In this document: positions 22,131-33,330 of the stretch, one piece after another
Position numbering within the stretch: the first letter of the stretch is position 1
How the letters are laid out: each line of letters starts with the position of its first letter
NCBI GenBank assembly: GCA_033032865.1
Contig: JAWHQI010000060.1
Location: 10,434,001-10,498,000, forward strand
DNA length: 64,000 nt
Direction of reading: 5' to 3'
From: Dactylorhiza incarnata
Lineage: Eukaryota; Streptophyta; Magnoliopsida; Asparagales; Orchidaceae
Translations under genes and position numbers: made by a program
The notes under the pieces: model-generated
The model's input: only the letters and a program-made list of their open reading frames with translations
Told to the model about the DNA's origin: nothing
Database searches by the model: none

Positions 22131-22504
22131 TTCTTTAGTGAGGGAGAAGATGGCATGGTATAACTTCTCGCCGGAAAAAGTATTGATGTTTTGATAGGGG
22201 ACGATCGGAGAGGTCAAGAGGAGAATAAGGTTAAGGTTTTTTTAGATTTGCACCTAATATTTTTAGAATAAATAAAATATTAATATAAATGAGTTTTATA
22301 TTTTGTAGGTGATTTGCACTTAACACCACTATTGATTTTTAACTTTGATATTAATCATTCAAATTACAAGTTTGTTTGCTTCATACAAGGTGAACTATCA
22401 AAGAGTTTTTACATGATTTGTTCTAGTGATTTTTATCACATATTTTATTTATTATTTATTATAAATGATGGCGGTGTCACGAACATCAGGTTGTTCTCAA
22501 CTAA

Positions 22505-22975
22505 GGCTTCTTTTGGCACGGTGATGATGGTCGTGAACGCGATAGTTAGGAATTGTCGTTCGTTAATATTGACCTCACCTAAGGATCTCCAACCAATTTT
22601 ATGTTTAAAATAAATAAAAAATTCTTCGGGAGGTCAGAATCGGTGTCATGTCAAACATATATTTCATGACAATGATATTTTCGTCCAAACTCTCCAATCA
22701 AAACGCCGTGCCAAATGGATGATGGTTTGTAACCACCGTGTTCTCGTGCATAGTGTTTGGCGCGCGGTGGCGATGGTCGTGAACGCGGTGGCTATGAACT
22801 GTCGTTCGTGAACGTCTAACCTCACCCAAGGAACTTCATTCACTTTTATGTCCAAAATTTGATTTCTTTTCCTGGTAGCGGTCGTAACCGTTGTCATGCA
22901 TGCCAAACATACATTCTACGGCGGTGATGTTTTTTCCAAACTCACCTGAGCAAAAACGTCGAGCCAAATAGACCA
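22505..22975. mobile_element. Tandem pair of MITEs (family A)
   Basis: Two copies of about 220 bp lie head to tail. Each begins with a TTTGGC(A/G)CG tip followed by GGTCGTGAACGCG, and ends near a CGTGCCAAAT or CGAGCCAAAT tip (about 22505-22722 and 22755-22975). The same family occurs inverted at 29045-29213 and 31753-31968. Confidence 0.65.
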
Positions 22976-23819
22976 TAATTCTCGTGCATAGTGTATGTTG
23001 TTAAAAATATGGTGTTGTTACTAGCAAACCTGATTTGGCTTCTAACAAACCATTACTACTAACAACCTTTAAATTTGAAAATGGCTATTTAAAAACATTT
23101 TTGTTACTAGCAAAACATCATACAAAATTAGATTTCTTTTTATAGATGCATTCATTAAAAAAAATCACTAAGTATGTTAACATTACAAAAGATTTCAAAT
23201 CAACTACATATGTTTGCACTACAAATGATTCCAAATGCCACAGAATGTTGTCAAGTGCACCAAAACAATTAAGTTCAAGTGTTACAAACTTTCTTCATAT
23301 TCCACAAAAAATCTTCATGTACCCCAAAATATGTAACACCCGATTTTGCAAAAAAAAAAACAATTAATTAGCAATGTTATGTAACTGAATAAATTAGAGA
23401 AATTAAAAATATTCACTTACATTTCTACAAAACATTTTATCATATATCTTGAATGCATATATTATAGTATAAAATGAAGGCTCTAAGTGCACAAGCAAAA
23501 TGCAGTAATAACAAGTTTGCTGAAACTGAAAACCCTTGATGATAACAGTAATAACAGGTTTGCAAAATGCAGTAATAACAGGTTTGCAAAATGCAATATT
23601 AACAGTTACGCTGAAAGAACCCAATAAAATCATAAACCCTTGATGATTTTGACCACTCCTCATTTCGATGGCCGTAAAAAGTGCCATAGATCCACGTAGT
23701 TGCCGGAGAGAATGCCCTAGATCTACAGGGTCACCGAAAAAAATGCCCTAGATCTACGTAGTCCCGAAAACCTTTCCCAAAACCTGAAAACGACATGGAG
23801 ATAGACTGATAGAGAAAAT

Positions 23820-24460
23820 CGTGTTCTCCAATCTATACTCGATTAAGGCAAGTGTACCTATCGAAATATAGCATAGGATATGAAATATATCAAGGTCGTA
23901 TTTAAACTCGGGGCAGACAAATACTATTACTCACAACGACTCTATTATCCTACCAAACGATTGGTGGGTTTTGAAAATAAAAATAAACTAAGCTTAATTA
24001 GAAGAGAAATAAACTATTACGAAAAGAGTGCTCGATCGACGATTCACTTTGAAATAAAATAACGGAATAAATTAGTTTGACATTTGCAATTTTATAAAGA
24101 CCGTGGCGGATCCGAAACTAAGAAATATTCTCGCCAGAGCAATAAATCTCCTAACTTCTAGACGTTTTGACCGAAATCTCTTTGCAAATCAAAAGGCCTA
24201 AAGTCGCATTATCGAAGTGAACCGCGCTATTGGATTTGACTCCAATCCGGAGGATTTACGTCATCCTATCTCTAGGGTTGCGTGCAACTCCTTCCTTCCT
24301 TGAGTGATCTTTCACATTCACGAGCCTCTCGGCTACTCGAATATGAGATCGGAATCTACTACCGTATACATGAAATACGGAGTCGATACGATATTAATCA
24401 AGGTCGGATCAAAAATAAAAATACAAACGTAAACATAAAATGAGAAATGCGTTATTTCAT
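23820..24460. repeat. Dispersed plant repeat inside the TIR element
   Basis: AGGCAAGTGTACCTATCGAAATATAG followed by a GGTCGTATTTAAACTCGGGG block resembles a widespread plant intergenic repeat that lies near some gypsy LTRs. No LTR pair or ORF was found here. Confidence 0.35.
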
Positions 24461-25659
24461 TGCAAAGAATATCGCGATCGGGCACCAACAAAATTAGCTA
24501 CGCATTATTTAAAAAGGAAACAACAACGAAATAAAGAGAAAATATTTTCATTGATAATATAAAAAAGGGAACTACAACGATAGAAAGAGCACAAGATTAT
24601 TACTAAAAGAAGATTACAACAATGGAAAGAAATTACAACTAGGAAGAAAAATTACAACAAGGAAAAACAAGATTACCACTAGCACTACACTTTCTCTCTA
24701 ACTTCTAACCTCCTTCATGCTTGAGATAGGGGTTCCTTTTATAGATGAGGGGGAAGATTCTAGAAATAAGGAGGATATGAAGGGACAAAGGGGGTGGAGA
24801 TGCATGAATGGAAGGGTGGCAGCATGGTTGGCTCACGGTTTGGAGGAGGAGGAGTGGGCTGCTTTGAAGATGAAATGGCTTGAATGAATGGGCTGCTACA
24901 TGGAATCGGGCTGCTGGAATGTAAGAGTAAGGAGGGCTGCAAGGTGAGCTGGACATCATTCACAGGCCGGATGGCAGCACCAATTCAACAAGGTAGGCTC
25001 GGGTGGGTTTGAATAAGGAGAAGCTGGTTGGCATCGGGTGGAGGGTGGAAAGCAATATAAATTAATTTGCATGGTTTTCAGTTTTCATGAAAATGAGTTG
25101 GACTGTATTAATATTAAATGTGATAAAATGCATGGGTTTAGAGAGATAAAATGAATGAGAGATAATATTGATGAGGACGATGGTTTGCATGGAATAGGTG
25201 GATAATGTGACAGCAATATGCAAGGGTAGGGTGGTGGCCATGGAGCGCACATATTAATTTGTATGGCGAGGTGACGGCGATGGGGCTGGCTTCATGCTTA
25301 GGTGACGAGTTGCAACTTGGCGGTGATGGCGCGGACAGCATGAAGAGGCTCACGGTTGCTTCAATTTAAGTCTTTAAATAGGCTCATTTGCTTGAACTTG
25401 GCGATGCGACGATGGCGACAAGGACGGGCACACGACGGCGATGACGTTGACTTTATGCAACGGTGGCGGCGATGGCGACGACAACAACATTCCTACAAAA
25501 TAAAATAAAATAAAACATTACTTTTGAAAATATGAAAATAGGGAAATAGAACATAGCAAATATAAAATATATAAAAATATAATAAAACCTAGGGAATTTT
25601 ATGCTAAAATATCCTAAAATATTAAGACTAAAAACTAATTATCATAGACCGGATGGAGA

Positions 25660-25770
25660 TCTACCTTAATCAGCAAACTCGCCGGAGTCCGGAGGGAAGA
25701 CAGCAGAATCGCCGGAGTCTCCGGAGTCGTCGGAGTCGCCGGAGCCTTTTCCTGAATTCCTTTCCCGAAA
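25660..25770. repeat. CGCCGGAGT-type short tandem repeat
   Basis: About eight CCGGAGT words within 110 bp (for example GCCGGAGTCTCCGGAGTCG). Low complexity; the ORFs through it (25635-25887) are not credited. Confidence 0.55.
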
Positions 25771-26671
25771 ATTGAAAAACGCGAGGCGAGAGATTGGAGC
25801 TCGTGGTTTGCTAGAAGCCTCATTAGATATTTTAAAATAACATAAAATATTAACTTTTTGGCCAAATTTAGGTTTGCTAGAAACCAAAACAGGTTTGCTT
25901 ATAACAGCACCCTAAAAATACAATTCTAACTGTGATACACAAAGTATCGCATAATTTAGTATAGTAACAGTTTTGGTCAGCACATAATCTCCTCATATTT
26001 GATAATAATTTTAATTACTTAACAATTTAGTTTCTTAATCTATTTTATTATAAAATTTTAATAATACTAATTGGACAGATATGATGAGTTTGGTGATGGT
26101 GTTATTAACAAATACGACAATTCAATTATATAGAGTATAGATGATATTTTATGGGCGGGAGACACGAGCATAGATCTCTATTTACAAATAGAAGTTAAAG
26201 GTGCAGACCAATTACAGTGGTAGAATAATCAACTGTTTTGCAACGTGGTTGCAGAATCTGTGAAATTGTTTGGAAGAACAACATTTGTTCATACAGTCTT
26301 CATATATGGATCATTGGGATCCACATAAAACTCAAACGCGTATTGGTTGGCCGCACATTTGTTATTAATAGCGTAACAACACACTTGTCAAAATAGGAAC
26401 TTCACCAACATATGTTGATTATTTTGGTTGCGTCGGCCGCGAAAGGTGTTTTCTCGCCGTTTACTTTGTAGTGGCTAATGTATGGTGAAGTGAGGTGATT
26501 GAAATAGAGTCATTTGGTATTTGACAATGTGGGTAAGGGAGTGCCTATTTTTTCCCTTGCTACACGTGTGACAAGGAAATGACGTTACTGCCCTTATTAT
26601 ACAACTGTAGACAAAAATTCAAATTTCGCCCATGCTTTTTGCTACCGTCTTAACTTTAGTTGTACTAGCTA

Positions 26672-26858
26672 GGCTCCGTTTGTTTCGGCGGTGGCGTTTT
26701 GGAGCGGTGAGAATGGAGGGAGAGGACAACTTTACGTTGAAGGCCAAAAATGACGTTCAGGATCGTTGAGAATGGAGAAAAGAGTTTTACCAAACAGATT
26801 ATTCAGAGTTGCGTTTTCCCCACCGACATTAGAGAAAAAGTGTCGAAACAACGGAGCC
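26672..26858. mobile_element. MITE, 187 bp, GGCTCCGTTTGTTTCG ends
   Basis: The left end GGCTCCGTTTGTTTCGGCGG pairs with the right end TGTCGAAACAACGGAGCC. TA flanks both ends (26670-26671, 26859-26860). No coding capacity. Superfamily is uncertain: the tip is Tourist-like, the flank only TA. Confidence 0.7.
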
Positions 26859-26880
26859 TAGTTTCTCACTTTTTCAAATC

Positions 26881-27856
26881 GAGCAATGTTAAATGCAGGC
26901 TGGTTTTAGCTATATGCAGGCTGCAGATATATGCAGGCCAAAAAATTATTCATGCAGGCAAAATTTCATATTTACATACTATATTCAAAAATAAAATTAA
27001 TATTTTTCTAAATAAATCACCAAGCAAAATAGCATTCATAAAATAAGTAAGTAAAATATCATGTGTGCGAGGTTACATTGAATGTCACTGTTTCGGCAGT
27101 AAATCTGGGAGAATTATTAATGGAGTATCTCTAAAGACGCTAACCGCACTCCATTCTTGGGGGTGCGGTTATCCAAAGAACCCCCACTAGCGACTTAACT
27201 ACCCGAAGTATAACCATGGCCGCCATCGCCGACGATGGCGCGATCCCCGCCATCGCCGACGTCGCCGCCATCGCCGACGTCGCCGCCATCGCCGACGTCG
27301 CCGCCATCGCCGACGTCGCCGCCATCGCCGCCATCGCCGACGTCGCCGCCATTGTCGATGACGTCGCGATCGCCGCCATCGCCGCCCTCGCCGACGACGT
27401 CGCGATCGCCGCCATCGCCGCCCTCGCCGACGACGTCGCGATCGTCGCGATCGTCACCATCGCCGACGACGTCGCGGACGCCGCCATCGCCGACGACGTC
27501 GCGGACGCCGCCATCGCCGACATCGCCGCCATCGGCGACGAAGTCGCGATCGTCGCCATCGCCGCCGTCGTCATCGCCGTTGCAAATACCCATGAATAGC
27601 TTTCAGCCCGTTGTAATTTAAAAACACATTGGACTCGGACAAACGAGTAAACTCCTTGGGGACACGGTTGCATGGAAGGAAAAAACACATAAGATTAAAC
27701 TACTCGAATCATTTTTCCTGAAATTTTAAAAGAAAAAATGATATTTTTTTTAACTGTGGCCTGCATATAGCTAAAACTGACCTGCGTTTAACATCGCTCT
27801 TTTTAAAAAACTGTGGTCTGCATATAGCCAAAACTGGCCTGCGTTTAACATCGCTC
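26881..27856. mobile_element. 976-bp TIR element carrying a GC minisatellite
   Basis: The left end GAGCAATGTTAAATGCAGGC pairs with the right end GCCTGCGTTTAACATCGCTC. A perfect 8-bp target duplication TTCAAATC lies at 26873-26880 and 27857-27864. The right end has two tandem copies of the subterminal block (about 27757-27803 and 27807-27856). An 8-bp duplication fits hAT elements. The interior is a GC-rich minisatellite and no transposase. Confidence 0.8.
27219..27580. repeat. GC-rich minisatellite, GCCGACGTCGCCGCCATC unit
   Basis: About 20 imperfect 18-bp (and 9/27-bp variant) units. Because the unit length is a multiple of three, every frame stays open and gives simple repeats (AIADVA and SPPSPT on plus, GDGGDV and MAATSA on minus), up to 182 codons at 27140-27688. 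Nothing shows that any frame is translated. Confidence 0.85.
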
Positions 27857-28040
27857 TTCAAATCCTTTGCTCATTTTTAGAGACAGATTCTTTAAGATTA
27901 ATATCTCTATTGTCGAAAATGTAGCTCATAAAGAAACCGACACTTTTCAAAACCTGCCCGTGGAGATACTAAGCCGGCAAAAACCATATATCAGTCTTTA
28001 TGCTTCTAACCTTTTATGAGACAATTGTTATAAGCACTCA

Positions 28041-28413
28041 CACCAGTTTTGGCTATTCGCACATCAATTTCTATGAGTTATTACGCGCCTTTTGTAAATA
28101 TGCCTTGTACATACATTTTTAGGAAAAGTGTTCAACACGAAAGTTGTAGATCTCGACGAGATCTACAACTTTCGTGTTGAACACTTTTCCTAAAAATGCA
28201 CGCACAAGACGTATTGTCGCCCTGATCGTAACTATAACGAATTTTTGAAAATACGCGTTGTACATGCATTTTTAGGAAAAGTGTCCAACACGAAAGTTGT
28301 AGATCTCGACGAGATCTACAATTTTCGTGTTGAACACTTTTCTTAAAAATGCAAGTACAAGACGTATTTTCAAAAGGCGTATAATAACGGTGTGCGAATA
28401 ACCAAAACTGGTG
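28041..28413. mobile_element. Foldback element with two tandem hairpins
   Basis: The outer ends CACCAGTTTTGGCTATTCGC and GCGAATAACCAAAACTGGTG are inverted. Inside sit two near-identical palindromes. 28114-28198 is a perfect 85-bp palindrome around GATCTCGACGAGATC, and 28266-28352 is an 87-bp copy with a few mismatches. No target duplication was found and no ORF. Confidence 0.85.
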
Positions 28414-28552
28414 TCCCTATTCTTCTTTCCACAAGAGTTCAATCCCTCTGCCATAATGAATATATAAAATCAGTCCCTCTTAACTTTTCCTATTTACTGT
28501 TTGGATGAAAAAAGTAAAAACTCTGAAAAAATAGGGGAGAGACTGAAATCTA

Positions 28553-28613
28553 TCAGAGGTGTTATTTTTTCCAGTCACGGCGCAGTATCGAAGCTCGCTT
28601 GCTACGAAAAACA
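28553..28613. repeat. Short inverted-repeat unit (61 bp)
   Basis: ATCAGAGGTGTT on the left and AACACCTCTGAT on the right enclose about 36 bp. Too short to classify. Confidence 0.5.
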
Positions 28614-28648
28614 CCTCTGATTCTTTTCCAAATATCAGCAAACACCTA

Positions 28649-28800
28649 TACAACAACAACAACAGAACCCATATAGTCCCCAATCATTGGGGGTATGGGC
28701 GGGGGAAGATTGGAAACAGACCTAACCTTTGGCACTATGCACAAAGTGGCTTCTCTCAGAGGAGAAAGACCTAACCCTTGACAATAAATGCACAAAGTGG
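28649..28800 (-). mobile_element. SINE-like repeat, reverse orientation
   Basis: A CAACAACAACAAC run followed by CCCCAATCATTGGGGGTATGG, then GGAAACAGACCTAACC and CACAAAGTGGC. This layout resembles the inverted 3' half of plant SINEs that end in (TTG)n. The tRNA-derived A and B boxes are not clear, so the assignment is tentative. Confidence 0.5.
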
Positions 28801-29044
28801 CTGCTCACAGAGTACCACTGAAATAGTGGCCCCCTATACCATCGCGTTTGCTGCGGAATCATGCCCTCAAATCAAAGCCAAAGACATCAGAGAGGGCAGA
28901 CCCAAGAATCCATTTTGATTTATGTGCACATAACCATGCTTCCTTCATTCAGCATCCAGAGCATTGGTGAAGCACAAAAGCAAACACCTATGATATTGGA
29001 AAATAACACAACTGATTCTTTTCATTTACTGTTTTGTCACTGCC

Positions 29045-29213
29045 ATAAAATGTATGTTTGGCATGACAACGGTTATGACCGCCACGAAGAAAAGAAAACT
29101 AGTTTTGAACATAAAAGTTAATGAAGTTCCTTAGGTGAGGTCGGGCTTTCACGTTCGACGGTTCATAACCACCGCATTCACGAACGCTACCGCCGTGCCA
29201 AACAGAGCCTATA
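29045..29213. mobile_element. MITE family A, third copy (truncated)
   Basis: GTTTGGCATGACAACGGTTATGACCGCCACGAAGAA on one side and GAACGCTACCGCCGTGCCAAACAGAGCC on the other match, in inverse orientation, the family at 22505-22975 and 31753-31968. The distal inverted repeat is missing. Confidence 0.6.
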
Positions 29214-29700
29214 ATCTCACTAACTATATCTCCAGATAGGCTTCAACCATGTGCACCATGTTCTGCCAAAATAAGTCGAACAAAATATCCGTCGCAGTCC
29301 GGCAGATAAAAAACAATGTCATGGCTCATTGCTCGTTTGGCACAGTTATTTTTAAAAAACGCGGTCAATGTTGGCTATGTTTGTAATACAAAACATGGCT
29401 AATATTTGCGGCTTGTGTATAGAAAACATCGCTAAATGTAACGGCGAAGATTTATACTGTGACGTCTTTGCGGCGTTTATAAAAACGGCGTGAAATGTAT
29501 CGGCAACGATTTATACCGCGACGCCTTTGCGGCGTATATAAAAACGTCGGGATAACATTGAACGCGTTTAAAAAACATCGCTAAAGATGTAAAAAAGCCG
29601 CCAATCTCATTGTTTTTTTGTAGTGCATGTAAGTGCTAACTCAAAAACAAAAAAAAATAAGCACATTAAAACAAGCATGAAAATTGAAAAGTAAGATTAA
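29214..29700. other. No gene; short CG-containing repeats
   Basis: Contains a repeated phrase near 29450-29560 (ACGGCG(A/T)(A/G)..TTTATAC(T/C)G(T/C)GACG(T/C)C) in two copies about 65 bp apart. No ORF. Confidence 0.4.
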
Positions 29701-29914
29701 GGGCATGTTTGGGATGGCGGTGGCGGTGGGAAAAGTGGCCGTGAAAAACCAATGGTGACATTAGAGCTGTCCAAAAAATTATTTTGAAAAAGCCATTTGG
29801 AAAAGCTTCATTTAAATACTTTTAAAAAAAATTTACATTTTCAGTTTGGAATAACAAAATTTTAATAATAGTATTTTGACTTTCTTATAATGAGCGTTGC
29901 GACGAAAATTACGC

Positions 29915-30990
29915 GCAAGGGTGAAAAATGCGCGTCGGGGGAAATGCGTGTCCAGGAAAAAAATGCTCGCTCGAGCAGAAAATACGTGTACGGGAAGAAA
30001 ATGCGCGCTCAAGCGAAAAATGCGCGTCCAGAGCGAAAAACGGGTGCCCAGGCGGACAAATGCACGATAGGGAGGAAAATGTGCGCTCGGGCAAAAAATT
30101 CGAGCCCATGCAAAAAAATGCACGTCTACGCGAAAAATCACGCGCCCTAGCAAAAATTTGCGGGCCCGGGCAGAAAAATGCGTGCCCGGGCAGAAAAATG
30201 AGCGGTCGGGCAAAAAATGCACGCCCACGCGAAAAATGCACACCAAGGCGAAAGAATGAGCGCCTGCCAAAAAATGCGCGCAAGGGCGAAAAATGCTCGT
30301 GAACGAGAAATGCACCATATAGCGAAAAATGTGCTCCAGGGTGAAAAATGAGCGCCTGAGCGAAAAATGCGCACTCGGGCAAAAAATGAGTGCCCGGGCG
30401 GAAAATGCGCTCCAATTCGAAAAATGTGTGCCCGGGCGAAAAATACTCGCTCGGGCGAAAATTGCACGCCCGGGCAAAAATTGCGCTTCCGGGCAAAAAA
30501 TGTTGGCCCGAGCAAAAAATGTGCGGTCGAGCGAGAAATGAGCAAACAACAACACTCACGCCTTTATCCCACCATAGTGGGGTCAGCTATATGGATCCTT
30601 TGTCGCCATTGCGCCCTATCTTTAATGAGCACCTGCGGAAAAATGCGCACCGGGGAAAAATTCGCGACAGGACGAAAAATCGCTTGCCTGGGCAAAAAAT
30701 GCGCGTCGAATGAAAAAAATGCGCGCCCGGGTGAAAAAGTGCGCCCTGTCAAAAAATGCGCGTCTGAGCAGAAAAATGCGCGCTCGGGAGAAAAATGCGC
30801 GCGCGGGCAAAAAATTGGGGGGGGGGGGGGGGGGGGCGAAAAATACGCTCCCAAGCAGAAAATGCGTGTCTGGGCAGAAAATGCGCAAACGGGCGGAAAA
30901 ATGTCCATCCAAGCAGAAAAATACGCTTTCGTGCGAAAATTGTGCACATAAGAAAATGTGTCTCCGAACAAAAGATGCGCTACATGGCAA
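29915..30990. repeat. Minisatellite, ~19-20-bp GCGAAAAATGCGCGCCCGGG unit
   Basis: Roughly 50-55 divergent units. Open frames run through it on both strands (for example 29833-30555 minus, 30367-30951 plus) because the unit rarely makes stops. The peptides are only repeat translations (KNARPGEKC-like or HFSARARIF-like). A run of 20 G lies at 30817-30836. Confidence 0.85.
30543..30632 (+). mobile_element. SINE-like tail fragment inserted in the minisatellite
   Basis: CAAACAACAACACTC followed by CCCACCATAGTGGGGTCAGC, TATATGGATCC and CGCCATTGCGC interrupts the unit pattern. It resembles a widely dispersed plant repeat ending in CAA/TTG runs. Class uncertain. Confidence 0.4.
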
Positions 30991-31619
30991 AATATATCGT
31001 CTAAAAGATAGGGCATTTATGAAAAGTAGGTTTTTTAAAAAGCTCTTTATGGAAAATAGGGAGTCCCCAACTTTTTGAAGTCTTCAAAACTCCATTTTTT
31101 TAAAAGCTTTTTTGTCATCACTGCGCAAACAAATGCTTAGAAAATTGTGATGGCTATGAGAATAGAACTTTTCCCACCACCACCGCCGTCCCAAATTGGC
31201 CTTAAGTAGCTGCATGGTTAGCATACCATAACATTATATGAAAAGGACTATAAATTAGGATGTACAATAAATAAATATAGGTGATGCATATACGCGTGAC
31301 AACATCAACTATGTGCAGGCCGCACAATTGCATAATGGTTATGTACAATTTCCAAAAAAATAAATAAAATAGACCCTAAAACAGCATAATTTCATTCAGC
31401 CGAAAATGACCTGCATATAACACCACCGTAAATATATCATATATCAAAGAGAATCTGTCAATGTCATGTCTATATGCCTCCAAAATAGTAAACAAAACAT
31501 TCATCACATGTGAACCATTTCATTCAATATAACTCTATTACATACAAATTAGCAAATAATTTTATTGATTATATAATTTTACTATTACATACACACCTTC
31601 CCTTAGAATTTGCATAATT

Positions 31620-32028
31620 ACATGTTACACCACTTTATCTTTAGAAATTATAAAAAAACCTATCTTTTGAGTTTACATATTGTAACATGCATACACAAAA
31701 ATACCCTTCTAAGCTCCGCCTGCGGGATATTTTTGTGCATGCATGTTATTAATGCCGTTTGGCACGGCTTATTTGCTCCGGTGAATTGGGTCAAAACGAT
31801 ATTATAATAGATTGTATGTTTGGCAAGACAGGTTATGACCGCTACCAAGAAAATAAACTAGTTTTGAGCATAAAATGCATCAATTTTTTTAGGCGAGGTC
31901 AGGCGTTCATGAACGGCAGGTTCATGACCATCACGTTCACGACCGCCGCCACCGTGCCAAACCAAGCCTAAATGTAAACTTGGAGGATTGATTTTTATAA
32001 TTTCAAAAGATTGGGAAATGCAACATGT
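31620..32028. mobile_element. MITE family B copy 2, split by another MITE
   Basis: The ends CATGTTACACCACTTTATC and GATTGGGAAATGCAACATG are inverted repeats. Flanking words GTGCATGCATGTTAT and ATGTAAACTT are also found, joined, at 381-410. The middle is interrupted by a 216-bp family A MITE. Confidence 0.65.
31753..31968. mobile_element. MITE family A copy 4, nested in a family B MITE
   Basis: The tip TGCCGTTTGGCACGG on the left and CCGTGCCAAACCAAGCC on the right are inverted. TAA lies on both sides (31750-31752, 31969-31971). Comparison with the empty copy at 391-410 confirms that the 216 bp plus one TAA is the inserted material. Confidence 0.8.
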
Positions 32029-33330
32029 AACTTTGAAAATTTGCCCGAGAAAACTTATAGTAGAGATCCCGATAAACGGCACTATAGTTTTATTGCATAC
32101 AATTAGCTAACCAGTAGCAGTCAATTTCACTAGGTCAGTGAAGAAGAAAATGATGAAATCAATCACCAGGCTTTCATATTTAAAGAAAAGTTTCACCTCC
32201 TTAAAAACCATCTTAATAATATTTCAACACTTTAATAACAAGATCAAACAAGTCTCTACAAATCTCTCTCATGTAGCTTCCTTTGAATAAAGATTGTTAC
32301 ATTTAACTTTGACATATGAAATCTCCTTGGTCCTCAATTCCTTAATATGGTGAAGAATTGGAATCACATTAAATGATTATCATGAATATATCATCGTAGT
32401 GAAGAAATATGAAACACATCGTGCACGTCAGAAGGATAGTGGGGGTGAGGACAACAAATATGGAACCGGCCCAACTCTATACGAAATCTCGAAAGAACCA
32501 ACAAAATATGGCTTCAACTTTCCAACACCACTGAGAAAATCCAGGTATATGCTTCACCTACAAGAACACATCATGTGCATCACAAAGCTTTAGTTAAAAA
32601 TACTCCATTCTGATGCTTCTGGGCCATATACAGACTATTGATCATCAAACAAATTTGTATTGTCTACATCATTATCCACAATATTAGGCTGAACTCAGCA
32701 GAAAATGTCAATATTGACCATAATGCAAGGACGATAATTAATTAATTGTTGTTGCGAGTTCATAACACAAATTTGCAACAGTTTCTCTGAGTCTAAATAG
32801 TCGTCTCTATTTGTCCATCTATTTTAAGGTGATAAGAATTGTTGTAGTTCAACTACAGCTCCGTTGGGGGCCATTTTTTCTGAGCGGCGAAGCACTATTT
32901 TTTTAGAAACCGTCCAGAACAACAAATAAGTGGCAGCTGATGGCCTCTAAATGGGCGCAAAATCATCTTTTTAAGGCCAGTAGAGGACATAGACTACTTC
33001 ACATTACAGCAATAGGCCACTCCTAAAGTCAAGAAGCTCTAGAATCAATATCTGAGGCAACGGTAATCGTAGACTCAACTTTATAAAAAGGAGGGATGGG
33101 GTGAAGTACAACTATAAAGGATTGTGCTTGCTGATTAAGAATTATTTACTCGCAATATGAGGCCAAGTTAAACTCGAGAAAAATGTCATTCAAATCCTCC
33201 TTACGAATGCTATTTGAACATATCGAGATTTTAAACAAAATGTTTTCAGGCTGAAAAGAAGCTTTGACAAGAAAAGGTATAAGCTAACAAGAAATTTCCA
33301 AGGATTACCAGAAAGAAGAGCTTTTCGCAA
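32029..33330. other. Intergenic / AP-4 sigma 3' flank
   Basis: AT-rich sequence without a supported gene. The part next to 33330 is probably the AP-4 sigma 3' UTR. The ORF at 32399-32593 shows no motif. Confidence 0.4.

Larger units (their letters stand above)
23010..25912. mobile_element. 2.9-kb TIR DNA element, hAT- or Mutator-like, non-autonomous
   Basis: The left end GGTGTTGTTACTAGCAAACC and right end GGTTTGCTTATAACAGCACC are inverted repeats extending about 41 bp each with roughly 80 percent identity. The word TAAAAATA flanks both ends (23002-23009, 25913-25920), an 8-bp target duplication (9 bp with one mismatch). No transposase ORF is present; the interior holds other repeats, so it is non-autonomous. 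Confidence 0.72.
29701..31201. mobile_element. 1.5-kb Harbinger-like element with minisatellite cargo
   Basis: The left end GGGCATGTTTGGGATGGCGG pairs with the right end ccGCCGTCCCAAATTGGCC across about 35 bp (GGTGG(C/T)GGTGGGAAAAG included). TTAA flanks both ends (29697-29700, 31202-31205), containing a 3-bp TTA/TAA target duplication. Nearly all the interior is a tandem repeat array. No transposase is present. Confidence 0.78.

Noticed and set aside
21708..22163. 151-162-codon ORFs near the PDF1A promoter
   Set aside because: They cross (CT)n microsatellites, are Ser/Leu-rich and have no motif.
27140..27688. Repetitive ORFs up to 182 codons on both strands
   Set aside because: The 18-bp unit keeps all frames open, so frame openness is not evidence of coding.
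29915..30990. Possible CRISPR-like repeat array
   Set aside because: Units are contiguous and divergent, with no constant repeat and unique spacers, and the genome is a plant.
29833..31078. Long ORFs of 240, 216 and 194 codons with repeated peptides
   Set aside because: Minisatellite translations; overlapping equally long frames on both strands argue against a gene.
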